The notes beneath the pieces were generated by a model that saw nothing but the letters and a program-made list of their open reading frames with translations, was not told the origin of the DNA and made no database searches. Of a stretch of DNA of 64,000 nucleotides, positions 22,258-35,399 are shown piece after piece. This stretch comes from Penelope pileata. Its lineage: Eukaryota; Chordata; Aves; Galliformes; Cracidae. How positions within the stretch are numbered: the stretch's first letter is position 1; each line of letters starts with the position of its first letter. The translations under genes were made by a program, and so were the position numbers. The stretch is taken from the NCBI GenBank assembly GCA_013396635.1, contig WBMW01000802.1, positions 254,504 through 318,503 of the forward strand. The letters are read 5' to 3'.

Positions 22258-22699
22258 CAAATAGGATAGCACTTTCATCCAGCCTCATGCAGTGATGGGG
22301 TTATACTGCTATTCGCCATTGTTGTCCAGCTTCCTGCTTCTGGCAGACCTTTGGACATGGGTCAGTCAGAAGTACGCCCAGTGTTTTGAACACGGGTGCA
22401 GTCTGGGTTTACACTACGATGTAGTATTTTATCTTTTGCTTTTTCTTTCTCCTACAGTGACTGTAACATTTTGTTTGCATTTTCTGTCTGCCGGAGAGCA
22501 CCGGACAGATGTTTGCAGAGCGGTCTCAACAAGGAGTCCAAGATTCTTCCTGCAGTGGTTATTTATAATTTATCACTGTGTATGTACAATGAAGGTGCTT
22601 TCCCCCCCTACGCATATTACTTTGTGTCTATCGATAATAAATGATGTGTGGTTTTATGTTGCTGAATCACTCACCATTCGGTATAGCAACACCTTTTGA

Positions 22700-23060
22700 A
22701 GTATTGACTGTTCTAAGTAATTTGTATCATCAGCAAATTTAGCCATCTCATTATTAATCCTCTTTTCCGGATCATTTATGAATATACCGAAGAGAACAAG
22801 TTCAAGTGCAGGTCCCTGATCACTTTTCTCCCGTGGTGAAAACAATTTATTGCTACGCTTCAACAAATCATTAATCTACTAAAGAACTTTCATTCTTATG
22901 ATAACTTAGTTTCTTTAAGAGCCTTTAGAGAGAGATCTTGTCAAAACACTTTGACTTCTGGAAATCCAAGAACATTACAGCAATCCACATTCACCAGCTT
23001 GCTGACTTCTTTAAAGAATTGTAATATCATCAATTTCGTCAACCCAGAGTAGGCTGTAAA
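22700..23060 (-). mobile_element. Old CR1-like LINE reverse-transcriptase remnant
   Basis: The minus-strand translation contains two RT landmarks in the correct order: an FQKxKxFDK block near 22960-22930, and LVLFGIFINDPEKRI...AKFADDTN at about 22800-22724, where FADD is the catalytic metal-binding motif of CR1-type RT. Only about 120 codons remain and frames break on both sides, so it cannot be active. This is a different, older layer than the 3'-end CR1 copies elsewhere in the window. Confidence 0.68.
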
Positions 23061-23689
23061 CCCCGCATTTAGTCACGTTTCTTCCTCTACAGATATTACG
23101 TTATTTGTGTGCTAAAAATAGCAACAAGTACTTTCATTACTTGTATAAAGGCTCCTAGCAGTTAGGGACGATTTCTACAGCAAAGTTATTGCTATGCTGC
23201 CAGAAACTCCAGAGTGAGGTACAGATTTTCATTGACCCTGAATGCAGCATGGTTTCTTTGTGATAGAAGTCTTCTATTTATTTTCCATAAATGACATATC
23301 CCTGAAGCAACAGTGAGGGAATGAAAGTTACATTTTATCACTGTAACATTTGCAGAAAAGTGAACTGCTAACTCCTTATTCATAATGAAACTTGGACTGG
23401 CCATGAGTTCTTAAAAAGCTTACCTGCAGGTGCCTAATTTTTTTTTTTTTATTTAAAAATTTATATCTAAGCCTTATGAACTTCTGATTAAACTTTTAAA
23501 ATAAATTAGGGGTGAGAGGATTAGACAGGGAATTGGAAATGAACTGTGGTATCTTTTGCCTCTAGCTCAGCATTTTGAAGGCAACCCAAATGAGATGTGA
23601 CAAAGTGCAGTGCTCTCGTTTCTTTTTGCTGACCTGCGTGTAAGTGGAGTTTGGTCTCTGCCAAGTTCTTTGTGTGAACAGCCACGTCA

Positions 23690-23900
23690 CCATCACTGCG
23701 AGTATAATTAGCAGTAATTAGCCCTTTATTGGAATTTAAAATAAATAGGCCATGATTTGGATATCACAAAGACTAAATTATCCACTTAGATGATCCGATC
23801 AGGCTGGATGAACAGCCTGCTCCCCCCAGACAGCCCTTTTCCACAAAGTGACAGAAGTTACAAAGATCTAATTTAAGTGGCTGATATGTCCAGCTCCTGT
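23690..23900. promoter_or_regulatory. Candidate conserved enhancer with paired homeodomain sites
   Basis: A repeat-free block with two TAATTAG sites (TAATTA at 23705-23710 and 23715-23720) spaced ten bases start to start, followed by TTTATTGG, AAATAAATAGGCC and TTAGATGATCCG. Two homeodomain cores one helical turn apart favour dimer binding on one face of DNA. The motifs are directly visible; enhancer function and conservation are inference. Confidence 0.35.
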
Positions 23901-23904
23901 ATTG

Positions 23905-25630
23905 CAGAATACCGTGTCCTGCTTGAAATTTAAAATCCTACAGAAGGACAGTGTGAGCCTAATACAGCCATGTTTTAACCTGTGAAGTGTTTTAGCTGCT
24001 ATTGGTCATTTGCCTCCTGCACTCTGGAGGTGTGAAGAGTTTCAGAGGAAGCCCTCATCAGCACATGCTCAGAGAGGTTCCTACTGCATCAGCCCCATCT
24101 GAACTTCCTGCCACTCCTTCTCAGGAGAAATTATTTCTTCAATCTGAGTCAGCCCTTCCTTACCATGACTCGGTTTCTTATCATGCTTCTACTGCCAGTC
24201 ACACTGTCCTGCTGCCAGGGTATCTTCAGACCCATCAACATTTCTCTTGGTCTTTGTACATCAGTAGATGTCCTAGAAGGGGAAAGGAAAGTGGGCTTTT
24301 TCAGGGGAACACTGGATGCAGCTTTTTTTCTGCACATGTGCAATCTATGGACTCTTTGATGACCACCTGACCCCTTTTTCTTTGCTTGACTCTGAAACCC
24401 AGTCAAGATGGCTGATTCTTCTCCGCAAAGCACCTATGGGACTTTCTGTAGCTCGGTTGCCTCCTTCAGAAGTTTTGCTTTGCTCCTTTGAGAAAAGAGG
24501 AGGTCATAGCAGCTTAAAGAGGGCCAGTTCCTCAACCACACTGCCTGCCAGTAGTTGACAGGGTCAGCAGAGACTGGGGTGGGAAGCCCAGTCCCGCTGC
24601 AGGTCAGAGCAGGGCACACGAGGCTGCGTGTCAGAGTGCGGTGGCACAGGAATCTGTCAGTGCTCTGCTGGGGCAGTGGTCATTGTCCTAACAGCCTCTG
24701 CATTATGGTAATGGGAAAATGTTGATGTCTGTTTCACTGGGCTTTGTCACAAACAATTAGTCTTGGCACTAGAGTCAATCACATGCAGCAGACAACTGCA
24801 CTGCTTTAAAAATCCTGCGTGTTGTGCCAGCAGTGCACAGGTCTCTGGTCTTCAAACACAGACATATGGCTTCAGACAACACAAACACTGTGTGTTGTTC
24901 TGGGAGTAAAGAGAAGCAGTGTGAATCTGCTTTTCCCATATTTTCAACAAATTACTGGGTATTTTAGATCTTTAATTTAATAAATACTTGGACTTAAGTT
25001 TCTGAACACCAAAAGCCTGCCAGCTATTTCAGTGCAGGCAGAAACTTAAGCAACTAGAATTTCAACAGTCAAGGAGGAGACATTTCTTGTTTCCCACACT
25101 AGGTCAGCACTTTCTTGTAGAGATAGTTCATATCATAATGGGCTCTACGGAGGGGACTCAATTGTGCATTTGGAGTTCAGACAGAGTCTCTGTGTTTGCT
25201 GTCTTTCCTCTGCCACATGTTTTTCCTGCATTCATAACAGAATGATCCTTTTCACTACCTATGAGTGAAACAGCTTCTTGTTTTCACTTTCCTTACACAT
25301 AAAGAGGCTTATAGATGTACTGGGTTATGGCTGAGAAAGCTACATTACATACCACCTGAAAACCATCACTAATTGTCTCAAAATGACCTTGCTTAATTAA
25401 CAAATAGGTTTTTCTTTGTGCTGGTCCAAGTGTTTTGACAACTACTTGTGCTATAGTGCACGAGTGGGGATATAATTACACAGGGCTAAAGATGCCTAAT
25501 AATGAAGTAGTCCCCCTTCTGTGTATGCCCATAGGACTACGTGAATGCAATACACAAAGCCAGATATACACGAGGATATATATATTTAAGATGTTATATA
25601 TATTTGAAATTAAAGCATAACATTTATGTG
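23905..25630. other. Non-coding; no gene recognised
   Basis: Mixed-composition DNA. Overlapping short frames near 24.0-24.6 kb on both strands resemble no known family. Confidence 0.55.
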
Positions 25631-25636
25631 CATGTA

Positions 25637-25985
25637 TGTGGGTTGCTCCAAAAGTAGTGTCTCCTGTTTGTTTCCATGGAAACTACAGCAGATACAAAGA
25701 GCACAATATCACTGTTTGATAGAGCAAATTCTCAGCTACAAAACACTACTTCTCAACATAGTCACCACCATTAGCTGTGCATTTTCACCAGTGATGAACA
25801 AGATCCTGTTCATGTCAGGTGTCATTTTGTCAGACTGCCCCTCTGCTGCCATCTGTCCCACAGCAACAAAATGGAATAGGGTATCGGTGGGAAAGTTCAA
25901 CCTCTACTGCCGTACTACCAACATCCACTTCTGATGTTGTGGGCCAACATGATAAAACAGGAGGCTGCTTTTGGAGCAGCCCTCA
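25637..25985 (-). mobile_element. Non-autonomous mariner element (Galluhop-like)
   Basis: A 349-base element with imperfect terminal inverted repeats: TGTGGGTTGCTCCAAAAG at the left and, reverse-complemented, TGAGGGCTGCTCCAAAAG at the right. It is flanked on both sides by TA (25635-25636 and 25986-25987), the mariner target duplication. On the minus strand a remnant of the transposase C-terminus is readable (KCTANGGDYVEK, about 25788-25753), so the left end is the 3' end of the element. The full transposase needs over 1 kb, so this is an internally deleted copy. The ends match my recollection of chicken Galluhop/Mariner1_GG. Confidence 0.88.
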
Positions 25986-25989
25986 TAAA

Positions 25990-28900
25990 GACTTAATGCA
26001 GAGAAATGCTAGATAAATTCTGCCTTTTAGAAAAGTATCTGTTGCCTTAGAAAGATCGTAGTCTTCTTGACAACGTGAAATTCTTTTTAAGTTCTTTCTA
26101 CGTACAAAAACAAAAGTGAGTCACAGTGCCTTGATGGGATACCCCATGTCAGCGGAGAAGAGTCTGTGTTCATTCCAGTAACCCATCAAAAATACAAGGC
26201 AGAAATCATTACATCAAACAGCTCAGTTTCACAGAGGTCTAAATGAATTATTTTTTCTCAGGTTTGCTTGTGATTTAAGACTGTTCGTGCAGTCTGTTAC
26301 TATGCTGAGCCGAATTCTAGAATTTATTAAACAGTAGCAAGTTGATCTTGTGAATGATCTCCAAATTAGGATTTCAAGACAATTTAACTAGATCAGTTTT
26401 AAATAAGTGATTGAGGACAGAAAACAGGTATTGAAGAAATAAATCTGTTCTATATGCCACTGCAATAAGACCATTGGTGATTACAGCTGGCTCGTTTGCA
26501 TTTTCAGAGGTGGCTTAGAATCCACAATTTCTGTATTAAGTATTTTCAGGTGTTCTTTAGGTAGCTTTTCCCCTTATCCTTAGATTTTCATGTGTGTGCT
26601 TTTTTCGAGACAATTACATTATTTTTTGGGCTTCGGATGATTTTATGTTTGTAATTAATCTTTTTTCTCCAGCTGTCATGGATTTGCTGACAGGTAAAAA
26701 AGTCCTTCTAGAAAGCCAAAACACAGTGCTGTGAAACAGGCCAATCTGGGTTTGATTCTGAACAAAACCCTGCTCTTCACTTTATAAGATTTATTAAAAG
26801 AGACAAAAGAATTGTTATACTAGTGTTAAATTATTACCTCATCTCTTGATGACAATCATGCTTATAGCAAGAACATTACTATCAATTGTAATGCTTGAAA
26901 ATATCGTGAAAACTTCCAGAAAGTCAACTACTGATGATCTGACTACACATCATCAGGTCATGCCTCTGGGTTAATGTGTGGAAGAAAGAGAGGGTTCTGC
27001 TCTTTCAGAGATAAGAAAGATTATGGTCATATCACAGTTTACACTAGCTTCATTTTAGCTGATACTGAGGGTCAATATTATTTGCAAAACAAATTTGAAG
27101 GTAAATGTTAGCATTTTTTCACACTTTTTCATTGTGAAACAGAAACCACTGAATATAATGAGAAATAAGAGACTCCCTCTCAGGGTACCATGAGTTTCTT
27201 ACATATTGCCACACCCTGTCAGCAATAAACAGATCTCTTAATTGCAGCTAAGCTGGATTTCTTTAAACATCGCACTGCAAGTACCTGGCCAAATTCTCGT
27301 TAGCAGCAACGTTCACAGTTGCTGTTTCAGTCAAAATCCTGAGGTGGAAATTTCCCTCTACTTAGTCCTTGGGAGGACAAGCATCTAGGGAAAAGGTGGG
27401 AATAAAAATACTTCCATAATTATGCTAATCACTGTTTGGTCTCTCCTTAGAGTTGTAAGAAAAGCTCCAATACTCTTTTTGAGTAAAACGGACTTCTAGA
27501 CTAATTTTTTACCTGTCAGTAGTAACTTCTGGTTTACCAACACTGGATTAGGACTGAAGAAGTGGAGGTAAAACCTTTGCTGGAATTCTGGCTGCCGTTA
27601 ATTGAGTTTTCCAGTATGTTGTCAAAAAGTTTTACTCAGTTGCTTTTTATCTTTATCTTCATGCAGCATTTGCTTGCATAATTCATTCTTTACTGTACAT
27701 TTTATTCCACAGCAATTGCATTCCTTTTTGTAACTGCTATGAATGAATCAAGCCTAGGAATTGTTCTTTGCTATTTTTTTTTCTATGCAAATTCCTATTT
27801 ATAGATGGTGATGGGCCCCACAGCCCACCTTTTGATAAAGAACAAAACAGTTAAATTCAATCAGATCTGTCAAAGTCAATCTAATTTTAGTTATTTTTAG
27901 TTCTGCTTATTTTTTGAATAAAAAACTTTTTCAGGGGAAAAAGATCAACATGTAGCTGAAATTAAGCCCTTCACAATCCCCGCTCTGCCATGTAATTCAT
28001 AAGCTAATGGATCATGAAAAGATCTTAAAAGAGTGTTATCCGTCAGAAATTATACCTCTGTATGTGCAGCGCCTATCTCCTATAAAACCTTGTGTTGGCT
28101 GCACATTGAATTTGCTTGTTTAGGAGTGTCGAATCCTTTTGTGAAAGGATGAAAGAACCATAAAATAAGTTTATGTTGCTCAGTGCCCAAATGTTATAAA
28201 TGGCTAACACAGTACGAGCAAAGCAGTAAATCTGATCTTTTGCAACATGTATATTTAACAGTTGTAAAAACTGCTTCTGAGTTTGTTGGTATTACACTTT
28301 TGTTTTAGATGCTGCCTGCCATATATCTGAATTACTTAGACCTCTGAGTAAAGCTAATTTTTCTTCTAGAACCAAGTGTATAACTTTTACGGTGACAAGA
28401 GATCTCCCATAGAAATTAGAGAAAAACGGAATAAAGCAAAATCTATTAAAAAGAGGTTTACCACCACAGTATCTGAAAATCTTATTGTAGGGGTAATAAG
28501 CAAAGCATGACTACTCATCTGTCTTATTTTGGTTTTTATCCATTTTACAACAGAAGAAATGTGCATAGTTGACTATCACGGGTTTGTTTTGATGATTTTT
28601 TATCCAGTAGCATATGTTGTGAGATGCAGATGTATATATAAATGAAGAAATATGCTTTGCATTTGTGATAAAAGGGTGTCGAGCACTTTCTAATTTTTAT
28701 GAGGTCCTCAAGAAAGCCCTAAATCTCTTCTCCCCACAGTGAGTTGTAATTTTACCATGTAGCATTCATTGTGTAATTGTTGACCACCGTCTTTTCTCTG
28801 GCAATTTAATGATTTTAGTCCCAGGCCATGAAATGTCTTGCAGAGCAAGACTTGGCACATTCATCGTTCTGTGGGAAACTGCTGAAGAAATCCTACAACC

Positions 28901-30755
28901 AGTGGGCTGAGCTTGCGATAGCTTCTGTTGTGGAGGAAGGGATCTGCTGCCTCCATGGCTAGCTGGAGCCACCACTGTGCTGCAGGTCTCTTGCCCACTG
29001 GCACTGCTATAGACTTTTTGTTTGTTTATGCTTAATCTTATGTAGAGATTGCATCTGCTGGAAGAAAAGTGTGCTCTGTTTTAATAGGACAGAAATTGTG
29101 AACTCTAAGGAAAGGCTTTGGAAACATGAACTTGTGCAACTAAGCTGTTTCTGCTTGACCTTTGTGTCCTTGATGAGTTATTTTCAGAATTAGTTTTGGA
29201 CAATTCTGTTTCTTCCTTTTGGGTAATACATATAGAACACAGTGAGACTGCAATGTCTCTATCCTCTTATCCATGTGCAAATGGGACCAAAATCAGGGAA
29301 GGGAACCCAATCTGCAGTGATTGCGTCACGTTGATACAGCCCTCGTTCCCTGCCCATCCCAAGTACAACATTGGGCACCTGGGGCAAGCTCTAGGCAGCA
29401 CAGTGTGTGTGGCAGGATGCTTCAGGCCTCATTGCTGGCCAAGGTGTTACTGCCTTCCCTGCCTGCTGAAAGCTGCCTCTACATTTTGGCATTAATTACC
29501 AGCTGGTTTTGACTTCGGTGGCCTTTGCTTATCAGCAGCTTACTGCAGAAGTTGTTTTTCTCTCCCTGTTATAAAGTGTGTTCAAGCACAGTCTTTTAGT
29601 TTGGTAAGTAGAAGTGCCACAGTTTTGAAGCTTTCATTTCCTTCACCAAGCCTGAAATAATTTCAGAGAGTTGGGTGCCAGGACAGAGTTTGATCATTGT
29701 CTCCTACAGGAGGTGGTTTGTGGTGTGTACTCCATCTGAAAAAGGTGAGGTTTTGTTTCATTCACACTGACTTTGCCGTGTAATATGAACACAATGAACT
29801 GTGGGCATCTTGGTCCAAGAAATGCATAGAGCCCCAGATGTTTGCACTTGTGTATACATCCAGACACACAAAACCTACTTGCTGTATTAACTGTGTTATG
29901 TGAAGATTTAAATATTTTGTGTGTTGGTATTAGACATAACCTGCACCAAGATACGTTTTAAAACAGAAAGTCATTCATATTCTACAGCGTCATTTTTAGT
30001 TTGTAATTATTGCCTAACGCATTTAATACTTCTGTGTCCTTCTACTCTCTAACAGCATCTCATGAGAATTAAATGATTAATTCCTTTACTTCATCCCAAA
30101 AGGTAAAGGTAGTTTTATGTCAGTCCTCAACTGTACACTTGCATATGTAATAGAAAAAATACAGTGCTTTTCTGCCTATTCTATATAGTGTCATGCAAAA
30201 TATGACACACTCACAGACCTGAAATCTCAGTCAAACTATTTTACAAGTTGTTTCCTTTCTTGCATGAAACCTTCCCCAGCCACATGAGGAATTTACTCAT
30301 GAAAAGTCCAACAGCCAAATGCCAAGTCGTTCTGACCTAACAAGTAATCCATAAGTGTTCACTTCAACAGCAACACAGATTTTGCCTCCACAAGTAAACT
30401 TGATATGTTTTGAGGGAAGGGAAGAGTACTGTGCCTTGTTTTCAGAATAGACAAGTGCCAGTATCACTCACCTGTATCGCTTAGGTCCTGGTGATGCATG
30501 GCTGTAGAGGCTCTAAAATCTGAAGACAAACATACTCCTGTTTTGTAGAAGTTGGTTGTACATATTGCTACTATGACGATTATTAGGACTTCTGTAATGT
30601 AAGGAATATGCAATGTTAGTGTCTTGGCAATCCTTCCCACGTATCTCACCAGCTAGCAGTCCTGCTCATATTTACTGCCACGTATTGACACAACAGCCAG
30701 AATCCTTTTTACATCAACAGAGCTGTAGGGTGTTATAACCCTCTGTGAGACATTA
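25990..30755. other. Non-coding; no gene recognised
   Basis: Nearly 5 kb of AT-rich DNA with almost no frame over 60 codons between 26.0 and 28.7 kb. No transposon, RNA gene or exon recognised. Confidence 0.6.
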
Positions 30756-30760
30756 TCTTT

Positions 30761-30795
30761 CTGGCTTTCCTGGCTTTCCTGGCTATCCTGGCTGG
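30761..30795 (+). repeat. 9-bp tandem repeat, about 3.7 copies
   Basis: The unit CTGGCTTTC is repeated at 30761, 30770 and 30779 (the third copy reads CTGGCTATC), with a partial fourth at 30788. The unit length is a multiple of three, so the frame through it stays open; this is not evidence of coding. Confidence 0.8.
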
Positions 30796-30799
30796 GGGT

Positions 30800-33580
30800 T
30801 ACTTTACCCATTGACCATCCATAATGTATATACACACTGAAGTGAATCTGGCAAAGTACGAAATGACTGAAGCTTCCGTCAAAATCCAAAGTGAAAATGA
30901 ATATTTGAGGTTTTACACATTCAGGCTCCCTCTATTTCTCAGTTTTTAGTACTTTGTGTTCTTGGCAGCTTTTGGAAGGGTCGGAAAGCACAAACACTAA
31001 AATACACAGTGCCATTTCAGTTACAATTATCTTCCCCACACTGACAACCTCAGAACAACTTCTCAACCTGAGAGGAAATGGTTGAGAACTTTGTACGAGC
31101 TTAAGTGTACTAGTAATGGTATTGCAATTTGGAGGGTGGCCAAAAAAATGCAGGAGAGCAGGATGCACTGATCAGTCTGAACACAGTTTTATAAATAGTG
31201 CCTGCTAGAGTGTGTGACTGTTGTCAGTGCTTTTTTAGCCTGCCACAAAAGCAGCAATGAGGAAGATAAACCAGGAGTGACCGAGGAACAACCCAAGTAT
31301 GTGGGGAAAATTACAGTCAGGAAGTTTCTCACCCTTCCCCACCAAACCAATCTCAATAAACACCCAGCAATGAAACAGTTAATGAAGGTACTACAACAGC
31401 TAGTTTCAGGTTGACTCGTTAAAGATATTTCTGGCAAACAAGGTAGTTGCAGAAATCTTCTAACATATTCCCACAGGCTGGTGTTTAAACAGAAGAGAAG
31501 AAACAAGACAGGATGCTTGGGGTGGGGCTGTGGTATTTCTCCCCTGCACCGAGCCCCACCAAAATGAGATTTCAGCCAGGCAGTATGAGCAGGAGCGTGG
31601 TCCTCATCCCTTGCTCCAGCTCAGCGCTCTGTGTGCTTCCAGGTGGATCCCACTGCAGGGAAAAGATGCGTGGTGTTTGCCTTACATGGGGCTATTGGGC
31701 TCTGTGCTTACCCACCACTGGGTCCAAGAGCAAAGAGTGAGTGCTCTGCCTACGCTTACTGGTCTTCGTGTCACCTCTGCCAGTGATGCACTATTGAAAG
31801 AGGAAGCTATCAGAGCAGGGATTATAACGTGTACTAAAATGTGACAATTTCACACTTTATAATTAAATTGACGAGGAGATTAAAGAAGGGTTGCTTTTAT
31901 AAAGTGAAAATGAGAAATACAGTGTGGTAAGAGATAATCTGCCTTTTATTGGGTCAGCTGGAAATAAGACTTGAAATACAAATTCCTGTATTTATACAGG
32001 ATAAAATCCTGATGTCGTATGAAAATATTGGATGGAAATAAAATGATTTCCTTTTATTGTATGCCATGTAATGTAATGATCGCCTAAAAAAGCTTTCCTT
32101 TGTCCTGATTTAAAAGTAGATCACATTGTGCCAGGGAAAATATGGAAATAACAGATTTTTGTGAACAGTGGGTGTGTGCATATATATTAGCTTATAATGC
32201 TTACAGTTGTGAAGATGTGGAAAAGGAGATATTTATTCTCAAGCTGTTGTTAAAGTAGTATTTTTTTGAATGCTCGGTAATAAAACTGATACTTCTAAAG
32301 ATTTTAAACTAGAAAATAAAGAGTTTTGTAAAGCAACCATTAATTTTGGGAGGTTTGTTTTTTAGCTAGTTACACATAATTAGATGATGGTAGAACTCAC
32401 CCTCAAAGCTGTCCCTAAATATGTGTGGCATGATTAATAATTTCTAACTGCATGTATCAACCATAGTATTTACTGGTCCGTATATTTTGCTCACACATTT
32501 AACTATATGAAAAAAAACCCCACAGCAAAACAAAGGTGTCACAGAGGCAAGGTGTAATTGATATCTGTTCATATACACTGTAACCTTTTTCTGTAAAGGA
32601 TTTTTTCCCTAATGCATTTTTTTGTGCTTCGTTTTCCCAACTCGGGGTGCTTCAGATCAGGGTCTCTGTATATGATGGTGGAACAGCTCCATGAAGAGAA
32701 ATGTAAGCAATGCTTTCATGACTAGTTGAGAGCCTATGGGTTGGAACACTCATTTGGGTAATGAGATAATATCACTGCCAGGTCTTAAATAGGAGTTTCC
32801 AACATTAGAGTCTTAACAACCATGCTACTTGCTATGAAATTTTTGTGGCCTGTTTGCTGTTGTCCTGAATGTAATTAAATCTTTTCTCACCAAAATGTTT
32901 TCAAACGCTAGCATGATCTTAATGGTATGATTAATTTGACAATATTTCCAGATTCTTTAAAAAATGGAATAAACTCTGGGATATATTCCAGTAAAATACC
33001 ACACATCACCATTCTAAATAAGTTTGATACTCCTTAAGTATATATAAGTATGTCATGTTCACCACCATAATTCTGTTATCCAGTTAAAAATTGTGCTTCA
33101 GAAAACATGGAATGGGGTCAAGATGGATGTGAAACTAAAGTAAAGTTAAATCATTATTATATGTTTACTGTTTTTCTTGACTATGCAATTGTATCACATA
33201 CTTAAGTTTTAACCTTTACACCTGTGATAGCTTGAAATGTACTTGATTTTTGTTAATTTAAGGTGGGATTTCCTTCTATTCCCTTGTGTCTAAGACTCGC
33301 ATTTCTAAGATGACATAATGAGTCATTATTATACCAAAAGACGTAGTGATATTTCTCAAAATAAACTGGTGCATAATGACGCATAGAGGTCTCTTGATAC
33401 TACACTGTTGTGGTGTCATTGGTGGGAAATTCCTCAGTCAAATAGTTTCAAATGGGTATTTCCTAATAAAAGAGAAGAATTTTGATATATTTTTTGATAT
33501 TTTAATCTATTTTATCTCTGAACTTCAAGTTTTGTGTGTGTTGAAAATTCTAATATCCATTCCATATAGATAAGTGATAC
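30800..33580. other. Non-coding; no gene recognised
   Basis: No exon or recognisable repeat. The 31.5-31.8 kb part is more GC-rich with overlapping plus-strand frames (31513-31844) but no family similarity. Confidence 0.55.
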
Positions 33581-33587
33581 CCTGGGG

Positions 33588-33625
33588 AAAACAAAACAAA
33601 ATGAAACAAAACAAAACAAAAAACA
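33588..33625 (+). repeat. (AAAAC)n microsatellite
   Basis: About seven AAAAC units with one interruption (ATGAAAC at 33601). Confidence 0.92.
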
Positions 33626-33629
33626 ATCT

Positions 33630-35390
33630 TAACTCTCTGTGTGGAATCATTACTGCATGTTTTCATATTCTTCCCTAGGCATCTGTTGTTGATTACTATT
33701 GGAGACGTGCTCTTGGGCCAGGTAAAGCTTTGACCTGACAGTATGGCCATTTGTATATTCCTGTGGTATGTGTAACAGCATTCGAAGAATTTCTTATTGG
33801 GAGAGCTGGAGTTTTCTGATGCCTCTTACGTTCAAAGAGAATGAGACTGAAGAGTAAGCTAATGCTTTCAGATGTTGATGCTTGGTCTGGGCTAAATCTA
33901 ATGAACTGATGATGCACAAGGGATGAAAGAAAGGAGCTGTGTTTCTCAGAACTACTGCTACAGGCTGCCTGGACAGAAAACAGACTGCCTTCGTGGGCAA
34001 AAAAGGACATCAGTAAACCTTTCTGAGATAACTGCTGCCATCAAGGTCTCTCGTAGCCTGTGGTGAATGGACATGATTTTTCCCCACTGCTCTTAACTTG
34101 ATAATCAGGGTTTTGAGAAAGCGCACAAAGAGTAGTGTCTGCACCACCATGCTTTAACATAAAATGTAAACTAATTCTATGATTCTGTGATTCTGTTGTC
34201 TTTTACTTGCCGTCTGATAAGGCTGGTTCTCATACTGCTCTTTGCGGATAGGTAAGAAAGTTTAAAAGCCCACTGCAGAGCCTCCAGGCCAGTGAACATG
34301 CCCGAGCCTGCTTTTTATCACTAGAGGTGCAACCAGAGTATCTTTTTAGATCTTGTAAACCATCTGACCAGAGGAGAAAAAAGTGTAAATATAGACTTAC
34401 TTATTTTACAGAATAGCTGTGGTTCTGGACTGTATTAGAACAGCTTGAAAAGCCCCTGGTGCCCTGCCCTGGCAGCTCTGTAGGCTTCACGTCCAAACTT
34501 ACATCACAGAGAACTACCGAGGCAGTTGTTCACTTCAAGTAAATCGTTGGGTCCCAGGTACAATTACATCAACATTTATCCCAGTTTAACGCTTACGTTC
34601 CTTGAGAAATGCCAACACTTAATTTTTGTTTTTCTAAAATTTAAACAAAAAGGTGAAATTTCAAAATTTACTGAGAAATGACATTTGGGACTTGCTTTAC
34701 TGGAAGTCATCAAAAGAACTATTATCGAAGATTTTGTTTTACTGAAGTTGAAAGTATGTTTTGGCTTTATTGTTCTGATTTTCAAGTAATAACATATTTG
34801 AAACATTAACTTTTATAGTCTATAACGATCGAAACAATGAAGTCCAAATGAAATCATTTAACCTTTTAGAAGTAAAAACAAATAATCTTCTTTAAATTTT
34901 TTTGATGAACTCAATGCAGATCGTTGAGTCAGCACTTGCTAATGGAAAACAGTTCTTCTGGAACTGCTTCAAACACTCTTAGCAGGATATAAGACATTCA
35001 AATTCCAGCGTGTAGATAAAAGCCCTCCCCCAAAAAACCTTGTTCTCTAAATAGAGAAATTACACAAACTAAACAAATGTTTATGTTTTGTGCCTGCATA
35101 TCACACATGAGTGCTTGTGAATATAGTCTAACACATTTGACAGTTCTGCTGCTCTTAGTACTTAATTCTGCTTTTTTTTTTTCTCCTCAATTTTTTGCAC
35201 AATGTCTCCTTTCATCTTTACTTGCTAATGCTGGCTGTAGTCTGTGTTATATTCCATCCCATACAGTAATGCTCACAAGAGCATTTTGAAGTTAAAATAA
35301 TTTTCCAGTATCGATTTTATACTTCACCATATTACAATGACTCTTTCATCTTTGTCTTCAGAAGGTATTTTGAAAGCCACAGACACTCAA
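33630..35390. other. Non-coding; no gene recognised
   Basis: Short frames only. It contains the isolated CR1-like tail at 34174-34195. Confidence 0.55.
34174..34195 (+). repeat. CR1-type 3' terminal repeat, plus strand
   Basis: ATTCTATGATTCTGTGATTC is the CR1 terminal tandem. About 170 bases upstream (34.0-34.17 kb) could be a badly decayed CR1 3' part, but this is not certain. Confidence 0.5.
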
Positions 35391-35399
35391 ACCTCATAC

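Noticed and set aside
25626..26016. Plus-strand frames of 102 and 65 codons
   Set aside because: They read the non-coding strand of the mariner relic.
33316..33328. Palindromic AP-1 site TAATGAGTCATTA
   Set aside because: A single motif of this length is expected by chance in 64 kb and nothing around it adds support.
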